A DNA stretch of 7,554 bases from Pelotomaculum sp. UBA5255 (GCA_002408725.1 DHTR01000089.1:12267-19820), one strand, 5' to 3'. Shown: positions 1-5,932, counted from the stretch's first letter. A program made the numbers and translations. Notes: a model not told the origin generated them from the letters alone.

Positions 1-203
1 ACACCACAACGCGAAATAGTCGTGGCATTTGAGGCAGATTTGGCAACCCTGAGCTTTCCCCCCCCGCCCTCATTCTTGGCGCCGGGGTTATTGTGACTAT
101 AAATTGGCCTGGATTTACTCTGATTTTTAAGACTAGCCAGATCGGCAGTAAAGGCGTACCCGCAGTAGAACACACTTGCATTCTTTTTTTTACGCTCACC
201 CAT
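1..203 (-). CDS. Unrecognised protein, N-terminal part only (runs off the left edge)
   Basis: An open frame begins at an ATG at 203-201 and stays open for 67 codons to the window edge. It starts 5 bp after the stop of the MoaD-like gene, as expected for a second operon gene, but its SD is poor (only a G-rich stretch over the end of the preceding gene). The N-terminus is basic (MGERKKKN) and is followed by FYCGYAFTADL. At residues 46-50 it crosses eight consecutive G (minus strand; C on plus at 58-65). Beyond that run this frame gives a low-complexity KSASNATT stretch. A shift of the frame by one inserted base would instead give a Cys-rich segment reading GCQICLKCHDYF. I recognise no family. 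It could be a real gene, a phase-variable or sequencing-error frameshift, or chance. Confidence 0.4.
   Translation of the reverse strand, partial: MGERKKKNASVFYCGYAFTADLASLKNQSKSRPIYSHNNPGAKNEGGGGKLRVAKSASNATTISRCG
58..65. repeat. Homopolymer tract C8 (G8 on the coding strand)
   Basis: Eight C in a row on the plus strand, inside the partial ORF at 1-203. It matters because one added base would join the upstream frame to a downstream frame carrying C-X2-C-X2-C-H. Homopolymers of this length are common slippage sites and also common sequencing-error sites. Confidence 0.8.
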
Positions 204-208
204 GTAGA

Positions 209-448
209 CTAACCCCCACCAACCGGCGGGAAAAGGGAAACGCGGTCACCCTCGCAAAGGACTTCGTCAAGGCCTTTATGCACACCATTAACCAGGACCG
301 TGAAAACCTCTTTCTCTGGAATATTCAGCTTTTCCAGAAGCATCCGCCCGGTAAAATGATTTGTTATCTCGATTGGCATAGGCTCCCCAAAACGTACACC
401 CGGAACAAAGCTCTCTAGGCCGCTAAATACCCTTACTTCAATCTGCAA
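209..448 (-). CDS. MoaD/ThiS-family sulfur-carrier protein
   Basis: A 79-residue beta-grasp protein ending FPPVGGG (residues 73-79). In the family the terminal Gly-Gly is adenylated by a MoeB/ThiF-type enzyme, converted to a thiocarboxylate, and donates sulfur to molybdopterin (MoaD) or thiazole (ThiS). Length and tail are typical, and the FPPV before the glycines favours MoaD over ThiS. The segment VFTVLVNGVHKGLDEVLCEGDRVSLFPPV (residues 48-76) is the usual MoaD-like second half. The start is a TTG at 448-446, chosen because AGGAGG (464-459) lies 10 nt upstream and no ATG fits. A promoter sits at 522-550. MoaD-like genes often accompany molybdo- or tungstoenzymes, and the modABC neighbourhood supports that role. 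No MoeB or MoaE partner is in the window, so Moco versus tungstopterin versus another thiolation pathway is unresolved. Confidence 0.87.
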   Translation of the reverse strand: MQIEVRVFSGLESFVPGVRFGEPMPIEITNHFTGRMLLEKLNIPEKEVFTVLVNGVHKGLDEVLCEGDRVSLFPPVGGG

Positions 449-868
449 AAAACCTCAACCTCCTTTTTTGCGAGATGCAGAATGATGCGAATTCCAAAAG
501 CCCCCACGCCAAAGCCATTAAATTATATCATATGGACCTAAATAGGACAATCTTGACCCTACAGCTGGTCGAGAAATGGCTGAACCGTAAACAAAACTCA
601 CCATATTCCCATATTATGCAACATATGTACCAGGCCACAGTACAAGAATGGCCTCAGGTCGTACGATTATGGAGCAGTTAACCTGGCGGCTTCAATCTCA
701 ATGGTGAAAAAAAACTGCCCCCGGTCGATATTGGGACACTTCTTAAGGGGTCCCTCTCCAATACGGAACACACCATAGCTGATCGTTTATTTTACACAGG
801 GTTCCCACTAATGCATAGGGACAGGAGTAGGTTTTCTCGAGAAGTATTGCAATTTGTTGTAGGTGTTC
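449..868. other. 420-bp stretch without a convincing gene
   Basis: It holds the RBS and promoter of the MoaD-like gene at its left end. On the plus strand, frame 475-1002 is open except for one TAA at 679-681; the first part (68 codons) reads like a soluble basic-aromatic peptide, but neither part has an SD or a recognisable family, and 869-1002 is antisense to the DUF364 gene. A GGGAC/GTCCC stem (733-737 with 750-754) and a T8 run on the minus strand (plus 708-715) lie downstream of DUF364, but about 18 nt apart, so they do not make a canonical terminator. It may be a gene relic. Confidence 0.5.
522..550 (-). promoter_or_regulatory. Sigma-A promoter for the MoaD-like gene
   Basis: On the minus strand TTGTCC (550-545, 4 of 6 to consensus) is followed after 17 nt by a perfect TATAAT (527-522). 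The predicted leader is about 67 nt to the TTG start at 448. The spacing and the perfect -10 are seen directly; activity is inferred. Confidence 0.6.
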
Positions 869-1627
869 TCATTTACCCGAATAAGCTTCGGGGCAATAAC
901 GGTGGATACCCTGCAAGGCTGCTGCCCCGGAGGCTGTTGTCCCATAAAAAACCAAAGGCTTGCCGCTTCTGTAAAATGTGTCTATGGTGTTGTTGCAGAT
1001 GATGCTCCCGGTTGTGAAAATCACGTCGCAGGCGTTGAGCCGCTCAGCCAAACCCGCCGCGCCATCGTTGATCTGAACACCGTTTTTTGTTTTTCCGATG
1101 TTAGCCGGGTCCAGGTCGAGAACAACCAGATTAAAAGCCTGGTTTAAAGCTTCCGCCAGGGCCGGCTGGTAGCCAATCATCAAAATGCGGGGTTGTCCAA
1201 AATTTTTTTTAAAATAATCAACCACCTGGAGGGCGCACAACTCCGGCCCCTTGTCGCGGCAGTGAATGGTATTGTCAACCTTACCAGCGTGGCAAGCAAC
1301 TGCATTGAGGGAAGCAACGGAAACGGCCCGCTGAAAATCATTATTGAGCGGCATGGCCAGGACATCTTCCAGTGTTCCGTCAAAATCCCCTTGCGCGCTT
1401 GTAAAGGCCTGGCCCTTACAGCCTAAAATTTCAGCCTGTAACAGGCGTTCCTTACCCTGCAACAACACGAAATCCTTTCTTTTTGTGGAACCGATGGCAT
1501 CCTGGGGACTCAAGGCAGAAGCACTGACGGAAACCAGGGTTTTTTTTAGCTGGAGTTCACTTACCAAACGATTTAGTTCTTGACGCAGGCTTTCAAAAAA
1601 ATGTGATTGGGTGGACGCTTTCTTCAT
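869..1627 (-). CDS. DUF364 (putative heavy-metal chelation) Rossmann-like protein
   Basis: A 252-residue protein with the two-part architecture of this family: an N-terminal enolase-N-like (DUF4213) region, about residues 10-105, and a C-terminal Rossmann-like DUF364 region, about 140-250. Seen in the sequence are ASLNAVACHAGK (105-116), the Cys/His stretch C112-H113, H122-C123 and C131, the Rossmann strand RILMIGYQPALAEAL, the block DVIFTTGSIICNNTIDTF, and a final FYGTTASGAA loop. The name 'heavy-metal chelation' comes from the structure of a Desulfitobacterium member; the true ligand and reaction are not established. The ATG has GGGGGAG (1641-1635) 7 nt upstream. It lies 69 bp downstream of modC on the same strand, so co-transcription with modABC is likely and a role in molybdate or tungstate handling is a reasonable inference. 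No clear terminator follows. Confidence 0.85.
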   Translation of the reverse strand: MKKASTQSHFFESLRQELNRLVSELQLKKTLVSVSASALSPQDAIGSTKRKDFVLLQGKERLLQAEILGCKGQAFTSAQGDFDGTLEDVLAMPLNNDFQRAVSVASLNAVACHAGKVDNTIHCRDKGPELCALQVVDYFKKNFGQPRILMIGYQPALAEALNQAFNLVVLDLDPANIGKTKNGVQINDGAAGLAERLNACDVIFTTGSIICNNTIDTFYRSGKPLVFYGTTASGAAALQGIHRYCPEAYSGK

Positions 1628-1696
1628 ATCAATACTCCCCCAAATTCTTTTATTATTGCCTTCCTGAAAACAACTACGTGATAGTCTTTCAGCACC

Positions 1697-2404
1697 TCAC
1701 ATCTGTAAAGAAGCCAGGCTGTCAGTACGAACGGCCTTGGAATGACCGGCAAACGGCGTTTTTATATCCCTGACCCGGCCCTTTTCCAGGGAAATGATTT
1801 CATCTCCCAAGTAACTGGCATCTTCTTCATCGTGGGTAACCAGGACGAAAGGTATCTGCCACTGTTCGTGTAGTTTCCTTAATTCTTGCCGGAGCACCAC
1901 CCTTGTTTTTTTGTCAAGTGCACTGAAAGGTTCGTCCAGCAGCAGCACCTGCGGTCGGACGGCAAGCGCCCTGGCCAGGGCTACCCTTTGTTTTTCACCC
2001 CCTGAAAGCTGTCGGGGATACCGGTCAATGAGATGCCCGACACCAAAAGAGTTCAACAGCTCCACGGGATCCGTGGAACTGTCCTGCTTGCGCTTTTTAC
2101 TTTTCAGGCCATAAAGAACATTTTGCCTTACCGTCATATGAGGAAAGAGGGCGTATTCCTGAAACAGATAACCGAAGTTCCTTGCTTGCGGGGAGACGTT
2201 AATTTTTTCCATGTCGGAATAGAGAACCCGGTCTTTGATTTTAACGAAACCGGCTGTCGGTTGCAAAAGACCCGCCAGAAGATGTAAAATAGTGGTTTTT
2301 CCGGAGCCGGAGTGCCCCCACAACAGAAGAATCTGGTTTTCAACTTTAAATTCCACATCCAGAGTAAAATGCCATAATTTTTTGGTCAGGTGGGCTTCCA
2401 ACAT
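1697..2404 (-). CDS. modC: Molybdate/tungstate ABC transporter ATPase ModC, short form without TOBE domain
   Basis: A 235-residue ABC ATPase that powers oxyanion import through ModB. Walker A is GHSGSGKTT (30-38), the Q-loop glutamine is Q82 in GYLFQEY, the signature is LSGGEKQR (133-140), Walker B is VLLLDE (153-158), the D-loop is SALD (161-164), and the switch histidine is H191 in VLVTHD. It stops about 44 residues after the H-loop, whereas classical ModC proteins run to roughly 350 residues and carry a C-terminal Mop/TOBE regulatory domain. The domain seems absent, not lost to a frameshift: the ORF ends at a clean TGA and DUF364 follows 69 bp on. ATG 2404-2402 has AAGGGGTG 5 nt upstream. 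Placement after modA and modB identifies it; from sequence alone sulfate- or phosphonate-type ATPases would look similar. Confidence 0.9.
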   Translation of the reverse strand: MLEAHLTKKLWHFTLDVEFKVENQILLLWGHSGSGKTTILHLLAGLLQPTAGFVKIKDRVLYSDMEKINVSPQARNFGYLFQEYALFPHMTVRQNVLYGLKSKKRKQDSSTDPVELLNSFGVGHLIDRYPRQLSGGEKQRVALARALAVRPQVLLLDEPFSALDKKTRVVLRQELRKLHEQWQIPFVLVTHDEEDASYLGDEIISLEKGRVRDIKTPFAGHSKAVRTDSLASLQM

Positions 2405-2616
2405 ATGATCACCCCTTAAAAAAGGTACTCTATTTATAATTATGAGTAGATTATCTTTATTTTCGTACTCATAATATTTGCAGTATTGTTCTATATATCT
2501 CGCATTATAGACTGTAATAGTAATCCTAAAAATAATAGTGCCGGTGCCATTATATTTTCATAGAGCAATTAATAAAAAGAAAAAATGTTTCCCTGAGAAG
2601 ATTTATGTTAGAGGTT
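2405..2616 (-). other. AT-rich modB-modC intergenic region
   Basis: A 212-bp gap interrupts what is otherwise a tight mod operon. On the minus strand it has two TATAAT hexamers (plus-strand 2546-2551 and 2503-2508), each with only a poor -35, so a second promoter for modC and DUF364 is possible. An inverted repeat lies at 2439-2475. A T-rich stretch follows modB, but no strong GC stem precedes it, so I do not call a terminator. An 18-codon hydrophobic frame here has no SD. Confidence 0.5.
2439..2475. repeat. 10-bp perfect inverted repeat upstream of modC (candidate operator)
   Basis: ATTATGAGTA (2439-2448) and TACTCATAAT (2466-2475) are perfect inverted copies separated by 17 bp, centred about 50 bp upstream of the modC start. 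The centre-to-centre distance of 27 bp is close to two and a half helical turns. The stem is AT-rich with no following T-run, which suits a protein-binding site better than a terminator. A 9-of-10 copy of the same element lies upstream of the modA promoter at 4394-4403. Confidence 0.5.
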
Positions 2617-3288
2617 TTAATACTTCTGCTTTTTAGCCCAACGATTTACCCAGAATATAACAATAAAGCTGAATACCGTAATAATAGCCACCAAGGTACT
2701 GGCAGTTTCATTCTTTCCTGATTCCACTGCAAAATAAATGGCCGTGGGGATGGTCTGAGTCTGGCCCGGTATGTTACCTGCCACCATCAGGGTGGCGCCA
2801 AACTCACCCAGGGCGCGGGCAAAGGACAACACCAGCCCGGCAACAATGCCGGGCCAGGCCAGGGGGAGGGTGACCGTGAAAAATATTCTCACCTCACCGG
2901 CCCCCAGGGTTCTGGCAGCCTTCTCCAAATTAACGTCAACACTTTGAAAAGCCGCCTTAGCGCTTTGGTACATCAACGGGAAGGCCACAACGGTTGCTGC
3001 CAGAACCACTGCATACCATGTAAAAACCAGCGATATGCCCATACCGGCCAGGGTTTTGCCCAGCAGGCCGTTCTTGCCAATAACAACCAACAAACCGTAA
3101 CCGACGACAGAGGGAGGGAGCACCAGCGGCAGCGTGATGGCGGCTTCCACAAATTCTTTGCCGTAAAATTCTCGGCGGGCCATCAGTCTGGCCAGGGGTA
3201 GCCCCAGGCAGGTTATGATAACCACTGCAATAAGGGCTACCCGCAGGGAAAGAAGAACCGGGAACCAGTCAGTTAAGTGCGTAAACAT
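2617..3288 (-). CDS. modB: Molybdate/tungstate ABC transporter permease ModB
   Basis: A 223-residue integral membrane permease that forms the oxyanion channel as a homodimer. Hydrophobic spans are visible at about residues 11-33, 46-70, 87-107, 143-160 and 196-215. The family block LPLVLPPSVVGYGLL (53-67) is present, the cytoplasmic EAA loop that docks ModC begins EKAARTLGAG (122-131) and ends before LPLAWPGI, and GEFGATLMVAG (160-170) with the following TIPTAIY is characteristic of ModB. Length is normal for the family. The ATG at 3288-3286 lies only 5 bp after the modA stop and has no good SD, so translation probably depends on coupling to modA. A 212-bp gap separates it from modC downstream. 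Confidence 0.95.
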   Translation of the reverse strand: MFTHLTDWFPVLLSLRVALIAVVIITCLGLPLARLMARREFYGKEFVEAAITLPLVLPPSVVGYGLLVVIGKNGLLGKTLAGMGISLVFTWYAVVLAATVVAFPLMYQSAKAAFQSVDVNLEKAARTLGAGEVRIFFTVTLPLAWPGIVAGLVLSFARALGEFGATLMVAGNIPGQTQTIPTAIYFAVESGKNETASTLVAIITVFSFIVIFWVNRWAKKQKY

Positions 3289-3293
3289 ATTTT

Positions 3294-4091
3294 TTAATTA
3301 TTGCTTTCAATCAGTTTAAAGCCATAATCCTTAAAAACCTTGGCTGCTTCATCGCTAAACAGGAAACCGGCAAAGTCTTCAGCCTCTTTCTGATGCGTAG
3401 TGTTCTTTACAACTGCCATAGGGTAAACGATTGGCTTATGCGATTCAGCCGGGGCGGCAGCAACGATTTTAATCTTTTCGCTGCCTATCGTATCGGAACG
3501 GTAAACAAGACCTGCGTCCACATTACCGGTTTCCACATATGTAAGCACCTGGCGCACATCCTTGGCCAAAACCAGTTTAGATTGAATTGGATCCCAGAGT
3601 TTCATGTAACTTAAGGCTTCCTTGGCATATTTGCCGGCAGGCACCGTTTCCGGCGTGCCGATACTAATTTTGGCAATGTTTGTATCGGTCAAGCCTTTAA
3701 AATCGCTAAGCTGGCTGTCTTTCCCGGCTATCAAAACCAATTCGTTGCCCAGAAGGTTCTTACGGGAAGCGTCTATAATCAGTCCTTTTTCGGCCAGGGT
3801 GTCCATCTGGGACTTACCTGCGGAAATAAACAGGTCGGCTGGAGCACCCTCTTCAATTTGTTTTTGCAGGGTTCCGGAGGAAGCAAAATTGTAGGTGAGC
3901 TTAACATCTGTGTGCTGCTTTTCATATATGGTTTTCAACTCCCCTGCAGCGTCCTGAAGACTGGCCGCCGCCGCAATGTTCAAGTTTACCGGCTCTGCCT
4001 TGGCCTGCGGCTGTTCTTTGCCACCGCCGCAACCCGTAATGACCGTTACCACAAAAAGCAAAAGTCCTAACAACAACAATGGTTTCCTCAA
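3294..4091 (-). CDS. modA: Molybdate/tungstate-binding lipoprotein ModA
   Basis: A 265-residue extracytoplasmic binding protein that delivers the oxyanion to ModBC. A hydrophobic signal peptide ends in the lipobox ITGC with Cys21, so the mature protein is lipid-anchored outside the membrane, as usual in Gram-positives. The five ligand positions known from E. coli ModA (S12, S39, A125, V152, Y170 of the mature protein) match S44, S71, A151, V178 and Y196 here, with identical spacing within the first pair and within the last three, in AAASL, FASSGT, VPAGKYA, KDVRQ and GLVYRSD. This strongly supports molybdate or tungstate binding; the two cannot be told apart. The start is a TTG at 4091-4089 with AAGGAGGG (4107-4100) 8 nt upstream. 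It is the first gene of modAB(C), behind a long leader from the promoter at 4341-4369. Confidence 0.95.
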   Translation of the reverse strand: MRKPLLLLGLLLFVVTVITGCGGGKEQPQAKAEPVNLNIAAAASLQDAAGELKTIYEKQHTDVKLTYNFASSGTLQKQIEEGAPADLFISAGKSQMDTLAEKGLIIDASRKNLLGNELVLIAGKDSQLSDFKGLTDTNIAKISIGTPETVPAGKYAKEALSYMKLWDPIQSKLVLAKDVRQVLTYVETGNVDAGLVYRSDTIGSEKIKIVAAAPAESHKPIVYPMAVVKNTTHQKEAEDFAGFLFSDEAAKVFKDYGFKLIESNN

Positions 4092-4334
4092 TTTTTTTAC
4101 CCTCCTTGAAAATAAAAAGTGGCCATAAATTTACTAGAATCAAAATTTCCAGCGACGATTAGGCCTACACATTTTCTATCAATGATTTTGTCAAACAAAA
4201 TACATCAGCAACACATTTTACCTCCCCCCTCTACAAGATGCCCGAACAAAATCCAACTAAACAAAAACAATAAAAACATAACAACCGCTAAACCCAGCGC
4301 AACGTAACCTTATAAGACACCACACTACATCATT
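4092..4334 (-). promoter_or_regulatory. Long modA 5' leader with attenuator-like hairpin (candidate)
   Basis: About 240 nt of leader separate the predicted start from the modA TTG. It is strikingly G/T-rich on the coding strand, especially over 4200-4340. A strong SD-like GGGGGGAGG (coding strand, near 4221-4229) precedes ATG TGT TGC TGA, only three sense codons. Just before the modA SD, GTAGGCC (4168-4162) can pair with GGCCAC (4124-4119), and an AAATTT pair (4143-4148 with 4127-4132) lies inside it; TTTTTATTTTC follows (from 4118). This resembles a weak intrinsic terminator. I could not match it to the Moco riboswitch or any other known class. Confidence 0.3.
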
Positions 4335-4340
4335 ATAAAC

Positions 4341-4369
4341 ATAATAAAGCAAGGTTCTGTTTTTGTCAA
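4341..4369 (-). promoter_or_regulatory. Near-consensus sigma-A promoter of the mod operon
   Basis: On the minus strand TTGACA (4369-4364, 6 of 6) and TATTAT (4346-4341, 5 of 6) are separated by exactly 17 nt. The predicted start is near 4334, leaving a 5' leader of about 240 nt before modA. On the plus strand CATTATAAA (4331-4339) and CATAATAAA (4340-4348), 8 of 9 identical, form a direct repeat across the -10 and start site, a natural place for repression. Such a strong core implies that control comes from a repressor or from the leader. Confidence 0.8.
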
Positions 4370-4393
4370 GAAGAACACTGGTATGCGGTCATT

Positions 4394-4403
4394 TACTCAT
4401 TAT
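4394..4403. promoter_or_regulatory. Copy of the TACTCATAAT element upstream of the modA promoter
   Basis: TACTCATTAT differs by one base from the arm of the inverted repeat upstream of modC (2466-2475). It lies about 25 bp upstream of the modA -35. A weaker match, AACTCATATA (4807-4816), sits just before the RBS of the regulator gene. The recurrence suggests a common operator, but these are short AT-rich words. Confidence 0.35.
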
Positions 4404-4465
4404 ATCTTTAAGCGGTGTCGCTCGGCGCCTATGGCCGATCATTCAAGATGATGGCCAGGCATGGG

Positions 4466-4494
4466 TTGACAGTCTTCATACTGTACTTTATCAT
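4466..4494 (+). promoter_or_regulatory. Sigma-A-like promoter P1 pointing to the regulator
   Basis: TTGACA (4466-4471, 6 of 6), a 17-nt spacer, then TATCAT (4489-4494, 5 of 6). It lies more than 330 nt before the regulator start, so it would drive a long leader or a small upstream gene. It sits directly downstream of the bulged hairpin at 4432-4457. Confidence 0.5.
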
Positions 4495-4569
4495 TATTTT
4501 TGAATTGTGAGGAATAATATCTTTTAAAGTTATATTACGCTATGCTGAGTACCTTATACAGCCGTGTTA

Positions 4570-4598
4570 TTGCCGATCTGCCAACATTTAGTTATAAT
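4570..4598 (+). promoter_or_regulatory. Sigma-A-like promoter P2
   Basis: TTGCCG (4570-4575, 4 of 6), a 17-nt spacer, then a perfect TATAAT (4593-4598). The predicted start is near 4605, about 80 nt ahead of the small ORF at 4684. Confidence 0.45.
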
Positions 4599-4683
4599 GT
4601 ATGTAATGACCCTCAATCAATAGTGAAGGAATCATCTTCGCCAGCTTAACTTTTCATTTAGGATAATGGCACGAAGGAAATAC

Positions 4684-4770
4684 ATGTTCAGCATCTGGCT
4701 TCCTGGTTTCCAAAAGTTACTAAAAAAACAAGGGCTCCCACTTGACAGGAACTTACAAAACATGATATGA
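4684..4770 (+). CDS. Possible 28-residue small protein (doubtful)
   Basis: ATG at 4684 is preceded by GAAGGA (4673-4678) at 5 nt, and the frame runs to a TGA at 4768-4770. The peptide has one hydrophobic-aromatic half (MFSIWLPGF) and a basic half (QKLLKKQG). An in-frame ATG at 4666 would extend it to 34 residues beginning MARRKYM, with a weaker SD. Promoter P2 is suitably placed upstream. Promoter P3 of the regulator begins inside this frame (4742), an arrangement that argues for a short leader peptide or for chance. No family is recognised. Confidence 0.22.
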   Translation: MFSIWLPGFQKLLKKQGLPLDRNLQNMI

Positions 4771-4771
4771 A
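4742..4771 (+). promoter_or_regulatory. Sigma-A-like promoter P3, proximal to the regulator
   Basis: TTGACA (4742-4747, 6 of 6), an 18-nt spacer, then TATGAA (4766-4771, 4 of 6). The predicted start is near 4778, giving a leader of about 54 nt with the usual distance to the regulator RBS. It is the most likely main promoter of that gene. Confidence 0.55.
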
Positions 4772-4831
4772 ATAACTAGAGGTTATTAAGAGAAAAAATA
4801 TATATTAACTCATATAGTATGGAGGGACAAA

Positions 4832-5797
4832 TTGAAAGAGAATATTTCTCTAACTCCCGAGGAAGTGGCAAGCGCACTTAAAATTGCCAAGAACACAGTC
4901 TATGAATTGATCAAGCGTGGGGCGTTGCCGGCGTACCGGATCGGACGTAAAATCCGTGTTGACCTGCAGGATGTGGAGGAATATAAGAAACAGGGGAAAA
5001 AAATGGAGCAGGCAGCGGTAATGAACTCCCCTGTTGCAACCTACACGCCCCCGATAAGTACCCCAAATTTAGAGGAATCCTTAATCACCCCGCAGAAAGT
5101 GGTTCTTTGCGGACAGGACATCCTTCTTGACATTTTAACCCGCCACCTGGAGCGGCATCCTAGCGGGGCTCGCGCCTTACTTCACTACGTCGGTAGTTTC
5201 AACGGCCTTATAGCCCTTTACCAGGGAAAGGCCCAGATGACCGCAGTGCATCTTTGGGCGGGGGAAAAAGATATTTATAATATCCCCTACGTACGACGCC
5301 TGCTTCCCGGTATTCCTACACTAATCGTACATTTGGCCTGCAGAATGCAAGGGTTTTACGTGGCCAAGGACAACCCCAAAGGAATTCAGCACTGGCGGGA
5401 CTTAACCCGCCCGGACATACGTTTCATAAACAGGGAAAAGGGTTGCGGTACCCGGGTTCTTCTTGACGAGCAAATCCGGCACCTGGGGTTGGACAGTAGT
5501 CAGATTAACGGCTACGATAAAGAAGAGTACTCTCACCTTGCCGTAGCAAGTATCGTTGCCCGGGATGAAGCCGATGTGGGCTTGGGCAACGAAAAGACGT
5601 CTATGCAAGCCAGCGGGATTGATTTTGTGCCTCTTCAAAAGGAACGGTACGAATTGGTGATAAGAAAAGAAGACGAGAACAAGCCCTATTTCCAAGCTGT
5701 GCTTGATGTTTTACAATCCCCTGAATTCAAAAAAGAAATCCAGGGCTTGGGGGGTTATGATTTAGCCGAAACAGGCAGAATTATAGCTGAAGTGTAA
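4832..5797 (+). CDS. HTH (excisionase-type) / PBP_like one-component regulator, candidate molybdate/tungstate sensor
   Basis: A 321-residue two-domain protein. Residues 5-51 form a MerR/excisionase-type helix-turn-helix (SLTPEEVASALKIAKNTVYE, then G30-A31-L32-P33 and RIGRKIRVDLQDVEEY), a DNA-binding module. A flexible linker (52-85) leads to a periplasmic-binding-protein-like domain (about 88-315, the PBP_like family, related in fold to ModA) with the hallmarks NREKGCGTR (200-208), GYDKEEYSHLAV, DEADVGLG and DFVPLQKERYELVI. There is no signal peptide, so the domain works in the cytoplasm. Such proteins are often encoded beside mod or tup transport genes and are presumed to bind molybdate or tungstate and control transcription; ligand, sign and operator are inferred here. 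The TTG start (4832-4834) has GGAGGG (4821-4826) 5 nt upstream. It is divergent from modA and convergent with mop, so all three may be its targets. Confidence 0.85.
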   Translation: MKENISLTPEEVASALKIAKNTVYELIKRGALPAYRIGRKIRVDLQDVEEYKKQGKKMEQAAVMNSPVATYTPPISTPNLEESLITPQKVVLCGQDILLDILTRHLERHPSGARALLHYVGSFNGLIALYQGKAQMTAVHLWAGEKDIYNIPYVRRLLPGIPTLIVHLACRMQGFYVAKDNPKGIQHWRDLTRPDIRFINREKGCGTRVLLDEQIRHLGLDSSQINGYDKEEYSHLAVASIVARDEADVGLGNEKTSMQASGIDFVPLQKERYELVIRKEDENKPYFQAVLDVLQSPEFKKEIQGLGGYDLAETGRIIAEV

Positions 5798-5803
5798 GTG
5801 GTC

Positions 5804-5840
5804 AAAAATATAGCCAGATAAGGCACATTATCTGGCTATT
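5804..5840. terminator. Hairpin terminator after the regulator, better oriented for the minus strand
   Basis: A perfect 12-bp stem, ATAGCCAGATAA (5810-5821) with TTATCTGGCTAT (5828-5839), closes a 6-nt loop. On the plus strand it begins 12 bp after the regulator stop but the following T-run is broken (TTACATATTTT). On the minus strand the stem is followed by TTTTTGACC, a cleaner tail. It probably works in both directions between the convergent genes. Confidence 0.75.
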
Positions 5841-5932
5841 ACATATTTTGGCGCCCCTATTTGACATACACTGTTAAAAATTGAGAAACATTAAAGAGAC
5901 CGGCGATAGAATTGGTTGGCCCACCACAATAC

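Larger units (their letters stand above)
4370..4831. other. Divergent control region between modA and the regulator gene
   Basis: About 460 bp beyond the modA promoter, unusually long for a divergent promoter region. On the plus strand it contains three possible promoters (4466-4494, 4570-4598 and 4742-4771). It also contains a bulged hairpin (TGGCC-G-ATCAT, 4432-4442, with ATGATGGCCA, 4448-4457) and a 28-34 codon ORF ending at 4770. No recognisable RNA family or transposon remnant was seen. Confidence 0.5.

Noticed and set aside
863..1583. Several plus-strand frames across the DUF364 gene
   Set aside because: They are antisense shadows of a gene with clear domain signatures and an RBS.
2490..2547. 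18-codon hydrophobic frame (MAPALLFLGLLL) in the modB-modC gap
   Set aside because: It has no SD, and AT-rich sequence easily yields short hydrophobic frames.
3922..4143. Minus-strand frame of 73 codons
   Set aside because: It overlaps modA in another frame, and modA is certain from its lipobox and ligand residues.
4189..4194. Second TTGACA on the minus strand inside the modA leader
   Set aside because: No acceptable -10 hexamer lies 16-18 nt downstream.
4092..4334. Known Moco riboswitch upstream of modA
   Set aside because: I could not align the conserved elements of that class, so I report only an unclassified leader.
4505..4520. Resemblance of AATTGTGAGGAATAAT to a lac-type operator
   Set aside because: Only one half matches, there is no symmetry, and no LacI-family regulator is present.
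5402..5695. Minus-strand frame of 97 codons
   Set aside because: It is wholly antisense to the well-supported PBP_like domain of the regulator and has no family signature.
5862..5867. TTGACA on the plus strand between the two terminators
   Set aside because: There is no -10 at correct spacing and no gene downstream on that strand.
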